Of a DNA stretch of 64,000 nucleotides, positions 24,301 through 36,600 are shown one piece after another. Source of the stretch: Piezodorus guildinii (Eukaryota > Arthropoda > Insecta > Hemiptera > Pentatomidae); assembly GCA_023052935.1 (NCBI GenBank), contig CM041297.1:53983917-54047916 (forward strand), read 5' to 3'. The notes beneath the pieces are model-generated. The model saw only the letters and a program-made list of their open reading frames with translations. It was not told the DNA's origin and made no database searches. The position numbers and the translations under genes were made by a program. Numbering within the stretch: the first letter of the stretch is position 1; every line of letters begins with the position of its first letter.

Positions 24301-27300
24301 CAACACACCTACAGGATGGATTCTTGTAATGTTTCTTTAACTAGATTTATTAGATTTACATTTTGATAAATTTATTTTAATTCATTTTTACTTTCATATA
24401 ACTCTATATAAAATATATAATATAATAAGGGAAAGTAGCGAGGCCATGAAAATTTTTGAATTTGAGTTTTCACCAAAAAATACACATTTTAGGGTCTCCC
24501 AAGTCTTAATTAAAAGGTCTCTGTGTATTGCGATAAATTGTATAAAACTGCAAGTTCATGTTTTAGGAGCATATATGCCTGAGATATTACAGCAACGTTT
24601 TCAACAAAACCGGCAAACCAGAAGAGCCACTTTATACCTTGCATTTTGCACTATTTTACAATTTTCTGAAAAATGGCTCTAATGATTTTGATTTAACTTG
24701 TTATATCAATGTAAAATTTAAAAAAATAGGCTTAAATATCATATAGGTTTCATTCTGGCTTCAATGCCAATACATTAAATTCTCTTCCTCTAAAGCACCT
24801 TTAATTTTGTTAGAGTCAAAAAATGAATCATTTTATGGTGTTAGAATTTATAAAAAACAGATAAATGTACAAGTTAAACGAATTTCATAAACAACTAATG
24901 GAGAAAGAGCTCACATATTTTTTTTTTTACATGAGGATAGTAATTTAGATGTATAATATATGATTGGACAGCTAAAGATTTGAGAAAAAATATCATGTTA
25001 TATACAAAGTTCTATAAGGTGATATGGAATGATAAAAGTGGATAAAACTAAATAAATGTTGTAGATAATAATTTGTATTCTTAGATTATTTAATCTGAAG
25101 CACATGTAATTGATCCATCAAAACTCAATGAAATTTTCAACCTTTCTGCTATTCTAACTTAATTTAAAAGTTCTTAAGTCGATTTTAACAACAGACGTAA
25201 GTGAAAGTCATGTGTTGTGTGCACCAGATTTTCACTCTTTATTCTCATATTTTCATTAACCTGTAATACATGGAATCTACCAATTTGGTAGGTTAAAATA
25301 CCATATCAGTAGCTGCTACTTCATGTCTAATATTTTTATTGGATTACGGAAATGATAAGTATTATGAACTTAGTGGTGGCCAAAATTAGAATATAAATTG
25401 AACTATAAATAACTTTGATTAATATATTAACCTCATATTTAATATAATTATTTCTTAAAATTACTTGGCTGCTGGGGTTAATAACTCACGGGCAGACACT
25501 GTATTGGTTGAGATGAATTAAGTGCAAAACCCATGGAAACTAATTTTAAGAAGAGAAAGGGAAAAAAATAAAATTTTTAAGAAAATTTAGTTGGTTATTT
25601 TTTAGATTTGACAGCTATAAGGCCTATAAAAATGAAACAAAAAAACTGATATACCCCTGTTTGTACTCAATTTTTTTTTTTAAAGATTAGTTTATTGAAA
25701 ATTTAGTATAAATATAAACTGTTTATAATTCCTGATTGGATGTTTAGGATGCCTAATTTTTTATTATTTAATTTTATGTTTACCTAATTATAATTCAGCT
25801 TAATAAATCAGGTGGGACGAGAAGGTGAAATCCAACCTGTAAGCTGTGTAAGGAGGGGAATGCTCCCAGAGCTGTCTCGGTACGATCCTTTGTCAATGGT
25901 TAAGTGCGTTGATAGCCTGTCATTTCTCGTCAGGGATGTCGTTCATATCACGCCTTACAACTTTCATGATTGTATTCGATGCATAAGGACATTCGTTGAA
26001 GCAGCTGCTAATACAGGTAAGAAAATTTGTAGTTTATATAATTCATTTGATCAAAAAAAAATTCATTCATATCAAATTGGCAGTAAGCTGAATAATGTTT
26101 AAATTTTAGTTCATTAATCAACATTTGCTTTTTACTTTCGTTTTCCTTCTTTATTAAAAGGTGCATATGTAGTTTTCTTACTATTAGTTGGTCAAAACTA
26201 ATTCAGTAATGTAATCATTAAGTTACCGTTTCTTTTCTAATGCTGAATTTTAAATAACTGACTTGCATGTTAATTAATATTTGTAATTTTTTTATTATTT
26301 TATTGTATTAAATAAATATATTTATAATTATTATTATTTTCTATTAATTTTTTGTTTGATAGTTGAAAGGAAAAGCAGAAAAGCCGGTAGGGATACAGCT
26401 AGGCAATCCAAGAGGAAAAATACAAAAAGACGAGAGGAAAGAGGACTGAGCCCTACGGGGAGTGCCTATGACGCAGATGAGAGTGATCCTGAGGACTCCC
26501 CTGGCTATCAGCAAGTTTGCATTCAGGTATTTTTTTATTTTTTGTAGCAGGAGCAAAAATGGATTGTAACAAAAATCTCTGCTTCATGAAATTATTATTA
26601 TTTAACCCTTTGCACTCGAAGTTTTTTTTCATTCATATTACCAGCAACTCGAAGCAATTTTAGTGAAAAAATCATTTTTACATGTAAGGTAATGAAATAC
26701 ACATTAAAAGAAAAGTCATCGTTGTATGTTATATTTTTTTTAATTGTTTATGAATACAAATGATATAATATATAAAAAAAACAAAAAATTATAAAATTAA
26801 TACGTTTTATAATTGTCCAAAGTGTGATATCTCTCAAAGCAATTGCCAATATGTAATCTTGGCTTTTCTAAACAGGTATCACAAAAATAATGGGTCTGCC
26901 GTCTTTCGCCCGGAATTTTTCTGTTAGAACACACTACACAATCTGTCTTGGTTCCAGAACGTATAATGTGTAGTTGGTTGTTGAGCCTGCCTTCCGTATT
27001 TGGTGTGTAAGTGGATTTTCGAGATGTGCTGTTTTGTCGAAAATTTCCAACCAATTGCTCCACCAACAATTTTACAAACTTCAAATGTGACATTGGTTTT
27101 TCTTTATTTATTTTTTTAACAGTAGTGTACAATATGTATGAATTTACTGTACACATTTCCATCCCCCAGAAAAATAATTTTCTCCACCACTTCAGGGATT
27201 TTCTCAAAAAACAATATGTTGCAGCATATTGGTCGGCTCGATCTACTCCACGCATATTTTTTGTGTAATCAATAATAATTTTAGGTTTTTGTATTCTGAC

Positions 27301-30300
27301 TAATTCACCACCACGTACTCTTCTATCAACTGATGTCAAACCCCCTTCATTACAAGTACTTAACAAAGTTACAATCCTTTTGTCCTTCCATGCGAGGACT
27401 AGGGTTTTGCCTTTTCTGCAAGCCACTGTTTTCTTGCCTCTTACAAATTTCGGTTTTTTTATTACCATTGGTAAATATTTCCTATTTGTTTTTATTGTGC
27501 CGGTGAGGAAACAATTCATTTTTAGCAGTTCTTCAGCAAGGGGTACGCTTGTATAATACCTGTCGGTATACATGTGATAGCCTTTAGCATTAGGAACATT
27601 GTCCAATAGTTTTCTATACAGGTCTAAGGGAATTCTAGAACTGACAGGTAGATCAGGTCTTATGAGATTTTCAGTAGTAATACTGCTGTAATAAGGTAAA
27701 ACCGAATAAACATAACCGGTATTTGAGTCGGCCAGAACGTAAATTCTAATTCCCCATTTAGTGGGTTTAGCTGGATTATATGTCATAAAACATATTTTCC
27801 CCTTAAATTTTATAATGGATTCATCAACGCAAATCGACTGATAAGGTATAAAATGTTCGGAAAATTTTGAATTGATGTATTGTAAAAAGTTATTAACCTT
27901 TTGAATGCGGGTCCTTAAACATATATTTCTGCCTACTGGTGCATTTTTCTGTAAATGAAGCATCCAAAATATCTGTTGAAATCTATCTCGGGTAAATACG
28001 TCTGAAAAGAATGGAATTTTACTTGTGAATTTGGTAGACCAATATTCCTGGATATTTGCAACCGGCATGGTTCCCATATTCAAGATCACTCCAATGAAGG
28101 CCAGAAATTCTTTCCGATTAACATCACTCCATGTATTCCATATTGATCTCTTTGGTGAAATATCGAAATCCATAGGAGATGGAATATTATCCACTTCCGA
28201 AACATCTATCCATTCGTCATTTTCAGTTGAATCTCCTGTGTCTTCTACATTTTCTCCTGTATCACTTTCAGATCCCTCAATATCACTTTCAATTCTCGGT
28301 ATGTATCGTCGTATAACAGGAAATACATCACTATCATTAGAATCGGATTCATAGTTTAGTTCAATTAGGTCTGCATTATCACGGCTAAGATCTTCTATAT
28401 TATTTACATTATGTTCACTATAAACTTCAAATTCTAATTCATCGCTACTACTGTCAATATCACTATAATTTTCACAAATTTTTCTTTTATTTGCCATATT
28501 GGGGATGTAAATATGAATTCAAAATACAAAAAAACAGATAAACTCGAATCTGATACACTCTACTGCTGAATAATAGGACTTGATTCATTTGCATCCAAAT
28601 GCGGAATGCGGAATGTTGCTAAAAAACCGCGATTGTCTGCTATTATCGAGAACATAATAATCGGCGAGCCGCGACCATCATTTGTCATCAAAAGCGAAAT
28701 ATCCTATAAATAGTTTTTACGATTTGTTTTTGTTCTTATATGTTAAAAACTGAAAATTATTTGCATTGTCTCCGTAGCGGAGACATCGAGTTTGAAAACA
28801 AATTTTAAATGTCTCCGCTCCGGAGACCTCGAGTGCAAAGGGTTAATTATTATTTGCTATTAGTTGTAAGTTACAAGTGCCATAAAAGAGATCCTAATTC
28901 GTCACTAGTAAACCTTAAACACTTAAAAAACTGTTTTATAACTGTATTGTCTCTCAGTGTTGAATAGGTGTGGAACCATTCATGCTAACCATAAAAGAAA
29001 AATGATATTCTCTTTATAGTTTTCACTTGTTTACTTGACAATTTTATCTGTCCTTAACGGTAATGAAAAATTCCTTTCTCTAAATGATTTTTTATTTACC
29101 TGTTCTTTGTGTATTTCTGTGAATTATATTGGTTTATAATTTTAAATTAATTTTTTGAAAAAAATTGTCCAGACCTTGTTATTTTCTTTTGTTTTGCTAT
29201 TAGTGTAGTATTTAAAAAAAATATTTATGGTGTATCCTCCATTATTTGATATTTTGTAGACTGCACCAGGAAAGTTAGGATTCTTGTGCACTTTCTTCTT
29301 TAGTAAATATTAAAAATATATCTTAGGCTGATTGCTAAACAGCGAAATATTAAGGGAATTAATCCTCTATTTTTGTATAAACCTATATTTTTAATGATAA
29401 CATGGTTTATGTAATAACTGGCTGAATTTCCTAATATTTTGACTCACATTCCCTGGGGAAGACCCGCAATGTGGGTTGAAATGTTGGCTGAACAATTAGA
29501 TCACTTTTGCTAGTTTTGTAATCGTCTATTGATCTCTACTTGAACTGTCTGATCCTCCATTATATTCTATTACAATAGGATTTATACTTTCACTTACCAT
29601 CACCCTTTGGATCATGTAGTAAGAAACATGTTAGTGAGCAAAGATTTTATAAATTATTTTCATATTGATAATCTAATTGAAACTCTATTTGTTAATATTT
29701 AATATATTACATTTGTTTTAATAAAACATTTTTATAATTCTGTTTAGTACTGTATCTTTTATATATTTTAATCAAAATTGCTTAGCGACTAGAGGAAACA
29801 TTTAAATTTGTTCATAAGCCTACTTCTAATAAATTACAGTTTCATAATTTAAGTATTATAATTTATACTATACACCTACGTATAACATGAATTTGTAATT
29901 ATGCTGATCTAATTTTTTCTAAAAGTCCATTTGGTTTTGTCGTTTTCGACAACATAAATAGTCTAAAAAAGATATTTTAAAGTAGCTATGGTCCTCCGGA
30001 TCATTTATAGTTGTTGGTAGTAGGAGATCGTCTTTCTTTGAGTCTTCTTCCCATTTGACCTCTCCTGAACTCTTATCATTATCCTCTTGTACATCACCAT
30101 CTTGCTCATTCAGAGGAATTTGGGTTTCCATGAATATCTATAAAATAAAGTGTGTTAACTTCCTGAAAAAGTTATTCCTAACAATAGCTTATTTATAATT
30201 GTCAGTTGTATACATTGGAAGAAAGAATGTTTTTGTCATGAACCATGGTATTTTAAACTTACCTTGTTTATTTCTGACCTATAGTTTTATATTTATCATT

Positions 30301-33300
30301 CAAAAATTTAGAAAAAATTAATTTTAGAAAGGCTTTATAGAATATTTTTATTGACTCAGTCTAAAAAAAAACAAAAAAAAAAAAAAACATATTTTGTTTG
30401 ATGAAAAATAACATGATTTTTTATTTATTTCTACTCTATCATTACGCAGTCTACTCCCTTACATAGATCCCTACCATACATCCCCTCTCTTACAGAAAAA
30501 AAAAAAAATCATTAAAATCCAAACCTCAGACAGGCTTTCAAATTCCAGAGTACAAACTCTCCAACATTTACAGCCGACTTAAAGATAATATACCAACTGA
30601 CCATTTTATGTTTATTCTATTTCCATTGGCGCAACAGGCCGTGTAGGCCCTGGGCCTCGCGGTGTAAAGTCCTGCGAGTTTACACTCACGTGTCACAATG
30701 CAATTTTTAGTGTAGGGTCATCACTCCCTACGACTAATTTTGTGAGTGGCCACCCTTTGGCTGACAGGTCTCACATACCCGGGGGAGAGGTTGTGAGTGA
30801 ATCCCCATTTTTTTACATCCTTATAAAAGCCCTGCCGGGACTGGGATTCAAACTCAGAACCTGTAGCATGAGAGACTAGCGCGCTAGCCACTCAGCCAAG
30901 GGCTCAGCCCTTACCAACGGACCATCGTTCAAAAATTGTTTATAGAATCCCTTGCAGAACCCCTCATTGTAACTCAGCCTACATTGGTGAAACCAAAAAC
31001 CTCCTCAAAGACCGCATCACAATTTTGGAAAAATACTAAGCTAGTGATGGTATAACTAAGGATTTTTTACTCCCATTAAAAAATCCTAGAGCCACCTGAA
31101 GGTTTGAACCCGTGACCTTTGGCATAGAAGGCTGTTATGCTAGCCACCATGCTAAGGTGATTCCCTATATGATCAATGTATTTAATGAACAAATTTGTTT
31201 AAATCGGGGCAAATTTTCCTGACCTAATCTTTTTATATTGGTATTTTATATTATATTTTGAGAACTATTAATACTTTTTGCATCTGAAATTTATCAAAAA
31301 ATAATCATTTAATCTGAACATAACATATATACATCTATAAAATGTTAACAGATTTGATTTGTATTGTTTTCTTTTTACAAGATTTATTATATGTAAATGA
31401 AACACTTACATTTAGAAATGATTTTCTTCTGCAACTATTAGTTTCCAACTATGTGTTATACAATATTAAAATATTTGAACAATCTTTATTGCACTTTATT
31501 TCAGAAGACATTTTCATTATAATTGGCTGGTACAACTGTGTTTTATATTAATTACAGGTATTATCTTGTAATCACCAAAACATATGGTGTGAATTATTTA
31601 ATATGGACATATGTTCTCATTAAATGAAATACACTTATTCCTCATGTTCCTCATGTTATAATACTGTGTAAAGCTGAAGAATTTGTATTGACTTTGAACT
31701 TGCTAATTTCAGGAACTTTTTGGTTTATTATTTTCAATTATAATTTTTAATCAACATAGCAAAAAAAAAAATTTGAGTTTTCTTACTTCAAGATATGTAG
31801 AACCCAAATATCGAATAAAAATCAAGCTATCTTTTTTATTGGATGTTTTATTACTTTTCACTGTGCTATTTAAGAAAAACAGTAAAGTTTATTATATAGA
31901 TAATTCACCTTTTCAAACCAAATTTGAAGGGCAAGAATTTGTTACATGGGACCACTGAATCAATTTTAACCAGTCCAGACTGGATAAGCTAATTTTTCAA
32001 ATACTGTTAATATGTTTTGAAAAATTCTTATTGTGTTTGACCAGTTATTGAAGAAGGATTTAGGTTTCATTAAATAAGCCTATGACCCAGAAGAGCATAG
32101 ATGTGACCATAAATAAATCTGTAAACTCTGATTTACAAGTATTCAACTTGTTTAAATTTTTATGAAGTTTAATTAAATGAAATTACCCATTTATGAAAAT
32201 TCACTAAATTTTTTTAAATGGGTGTGACTTCAAATTAACATGTAAGAGTAAGGTGCACATGTTAAGGGACGGAGATGGGAGTTTAGTTGGTCTGGAAAGG
32301 GAAGTGCTGGATGTGACCAATTATTAATAATAATAGGCTTACCGAACCCTCTAGGTACGATGTCGATATCACCAAATGCTATTATTATGCCTACACAGAC
32401 TTGTCCAATGCTCATGCTCATGCCCAAGCCCCTAAGATAAGGAGACAAATTAATATACTTCATTATTTATTTATTTATTTGCGAACCAGCCAACAAAGGA
32501 TAATGCAGATATCATGTTACATGCCCACATATCTTCTTTGCTCATCTCATTCCCACACCTCGACCTCTCATCTGCAAGAACCTTGATGTTTCGGAACCTG
32601 TTCCTAAAGCTATCTCTGTCCTGGCAGTCCTTATCTTATCAGCGTTTCAAAGTTTCTTAAATTCCTTCTTCATCTGCTTGGCATAACCACACTATACTTT
32701 TCAGGTTGTATAGCTTATCAAATATTTGCTATTTTATCTTTCGAGATCCATCCTAACATGTAAGTTGACTAAAATAGTAAGTTGATGGAAAACAACAAAA
32801 AAACACATTGTTGTTTATGGCCCATTTATATGGTGACAGAGAGTTACTGAAACAATTACAGGCATGACTTTGTAAACTGTTGAATAGCAGCGTTCATATA
32901 ATTTATGAATCAGGCTTCCCTTAGCATTAAATCATTTCTCTTGAACTATTTTTAAAATTTCATGTGTTTTAATTGTTATTTATAATAATTTCAGCTTTTG
33001 GAATTGATGCATACACTTCACACAAGGACGGCTCAGATCTTCCGATGGTGGGCTGAAGAGACAGGACAGAAAGAAGTGTCCAATCCCTCTTACTGGACTC
33101 CAGGTTGGTGCCCTCTTCTCCAAGGCATATCCAGGCTTTGTTCACACCCTAATAGAGCCGTAAGACATTTTAATTTATTAAGGACTATTTTATTGACTTA
33201 AAAATAGTGTTTTACTACTGGTGTTTGTTTTAGGTTCGGATGTCGGCAATAACTTATTTGCAAAGAGCACTTCTCATGCAAGATTTGCAATCTTTATCTG

Positions 33301-33586
33301 GGGAAGAATGGGAAGAATGTTTCACTCAAGTACTGTTCCCACTCCTGTCCACTCTGTTAGCTGTTAATATTCCAGCGATCGAAGAAACAAGGATAAGGGC
33401 AGCTACTGTACTTTCCAAGGTACAAATCTTGTTTGGTATATTATAGGAAAATACAAATATAATATATATATATATATAAAATAAAAACTTTCAAAACCAA
33501 TGCAATAACTAGTTTTAATAAATACATTATCAAACACTGTATTGTTATGCAGTTAAAAATGTTATAATGTAACATATAAAAACTGA

Positions 33587-33643
<57 letters not shown>

Positions 33644-36600
33644 TTTGACAGTAAATTTGTAAAATCGAAGTTTATTCTTCATTTCATATATGTCCCTGTA
33701 TTCTGTTTAATAAGTGATTGATGAAATTTAGTGTATGGATAGCATCCCAAGAAGAGTCTAGTATTCTTGAGTCAAATATTTTAAAACTGCAATCAATCAG
33801 TACTCATTTATCTGTCAGTTTTTGTTAACCATTATTATAGTTAAAACTTTAATAAAGGTTAGATTTTAATTCATGGTTTGAGTTTTTTAAAAGAAAATAT
33901 ATAGAAAAGTAATAAATAGTGTACAGTAAGACAAAAATAAATAAATAATATAACCCCCATATTTTAATTTGAAAAAATAATTTGACAGTCTAAATTGATA
34001 TGTCTTAGTAATGGAGTTTGAATTTTACATTGTGGTTGAATTGCTTTTGTAGATTTACATTTGCTGTTTGTTTATGTTTTGTTTTTGTGAAGTTACAACT
34101 AAATATAATTTTATGCGGTTAAAGGTGTTCCTGCATCACTTGTCTCCTCTGCAAACCCTATCTAGTTTTGCACAGCTGTGGCTGACCATACTTGATTATA
34201 TGGATAAGTATATGCACGCGGACAACAGTGACCTGCTTGTAAGTTTATATGATGAATTTGAATATAATTTTTGATACTTTACAATTAATAATGCAATTTA
34301 ATTTTGCAGTATGAGGCTATTCCGGAATCATTAAAGAACCTGTTACTTGTGATGGACTCAGCTGGTGTTTTCAATGGATTAGATGGGCGCAATGAGATTT
34401 GGGTTGTCACTTGGGATCGAATAAGCTCATTCCTTCCTAACCTTCAGTCAGATTTATTTAAAGATCATCTACCAGGTACTTTTAGTGTAAAATATTTATA
34501 GAATATGTGAATAGTAAAAATGACAACTATTGCATGAAAAACCAATGTATTAATTTTTTTTATATTCCCTCAAGTTGTAGATGCTAGTTCACTTGAAACA
34601 AAAGAAGCTTTAGAGACCTCTAAAGGTGAAATTGAAGTCGTTCAAACTGAGCAACCAACCATGCAAAGACCTCCTACTTCTCAAGTTGTACAGTCGCCAC
34701 CTCAGCCTCCGTCAATGCCTAAGTAATTGATTTTTTAGTTATTTAGAGAATCAGGTCATATTTAATAGATCTTTAACCTTTTAGTTGAAAAAAACAAAAC
34801 AATGGGATCCAGTGAATTATAACTTAAAGCCATTTTTCTATGTTTTTAATTATTGATGCGTTAGATTTGAAGAAATGCTATTTGGAAAATATCTTTTTAT
34901 AGAACTGTGTTTTGAAGTTATTTGAAAAAGCACTATCATATGGATATAATTTTGAAGAGACGCTTTTTTAATTTTATCTAATAAATATAGATGTTTAAAT
35001 TTGAATTATACGTCAGTGGGAAGGACAGGACACTGTTTGATCAGCCTAATAGGACCTGATACTCCATAGCCTATCACTCTCTGTAGTTGCTTTCATAATT
35101 TCCCTATTTCCTAGAAAATCCAATGGTAAAAAGATGGATTGCACCTTTCAAATGTTCGAAAGATTTTTATTTTGACACATTATACACTGAATAATTGATT
35201 ACTCTAATTTTAAACTTGCAAAAGTTTGTAGACCTTTCTCAACTCTGACCTAGGGATTAGGATGCATTAAGATTTTGATTTTAATAAAGGATTTTGATGC
35301 ATGTATAGTGTATTTACTTGTTAAAAGTTTATTATTATTACTGAAACCTCAGTAAAGGTAAACCATAAACAGTTTTAATAAGAATTCTTTTCAAAAAAGA
35401 TACAGATTTTGTCATACATATTTTTTTCGATTTATTAGTAAGCGTGGTTGTGTAAATATTGTGTGTGTACACACCTTTCTTTTTATTTATAAGGAATGCC
35501 TCCTGATATTGTGATGTGACTTGTAATTACTTTATATTTTCCTAATTATTAATAAATTAATTGTGACTCTTATACTTAACACTAAAAAATTTTTAGACCT
35601 GGAGAAGCTGTTGAAATATCAGGACCTACACGACAACAATAATGTTGGTTCACAAAATTGGCAACCTCCTGCACCCGTCTATCCACATCTTGAGCAGGTA
35701 AATGCACTGATTAGAAATTTTTGTTTTATTTTTATATCCTATCTATGCTTCTAGATACTATCCCCACATATTTTAGACTTTCATCGTTATGCTGTAGAAT
35801 TTCCTTCTATCAACATTGTTCAAGTAAATTTTGAATGGCTAAATATGATTATTTCTCTTATTAATACTGATAGTCTTATATTTAGTGCAATTTATAGTGA
35901 TTTTTAGTGACCAAGTACTTAAATATGTGTGGCAAACAATTTTAATGAAATAATACAACAGCAACAAATTTTAAATGATTCCCAATTGTAAAAACTTTTT
36001 ATTTACAGATGGTTTCAACACCCATCGGCCCATCAAGTCAACTCCCAGTTTACTCTGGATTTGCGAGTATGCCGCATCAGCCCCCTCCCCCGTCAGCCCA
36101 ATTTTTCTATCAGGACATGGTAAGATTTTAAAATAACAGTAATTTTTTTTTTTTAAGTATTCATTTATTGAGTAAATGCTGCAGACTGCTAATAATTATG
36201 CTATGAGCTCTCTTTTGTTAAAAATCTGTAATGAAAAATGTATGCACTTGTATATATACATACGTATCTGTCTACATGCATCCTGTAGGAATTACCTGCC
36301 ATTATTTAAAAAAAAAATATTGATTTCGATCAATGCATTCCAATATAATGTCTAAGGGAATTAAATATGAGGAACAGTTATTGAACCTAAATATACAAAA
36401 AACGTTTGTATTAATAAAATAAACTATTGTTCTCCAAAGTGTCATATTAGGCATAATTATTAAGTAGTTAATGAACTTTCCATAATAATTTAATTTCATT
36501 GATTATTTCAATTTGTTTTAGTCTTCTCCAAGTCAACCTAATGCGACCCTCAATTCTGAGCAACCTGCAGGTATACTAAGAATCATATAGTGCAATTATC

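Larger units (their letters stand above)
28847..32342. other. rest of GBF1 intron 28: mixed relics
   Basis: AT-rich DNA with several small identified pieces, listed separately: a hammerhead-like relic (29,453), a minus-strand ORF (29,919-30,131), a Penelope endonuclease relic split by a SINE (30,430-31,045), a second tRNA-like SINE (31,035-31,162) and an R2 fragment (31,718-31,810). Nothing else convincing was seen. Confidence 0.5.

Noticed and set aside
27011..27268. Plus-strand ORFs within the piggyBac element (also 28,025-28,354)
   Set aside because: Shadow frames of the transposase on the opposite strand.
31035..31162. tRNA gene on the minus strand
   Set aside because: No complete cloverleaf could be closed; it reads as a SINE head.
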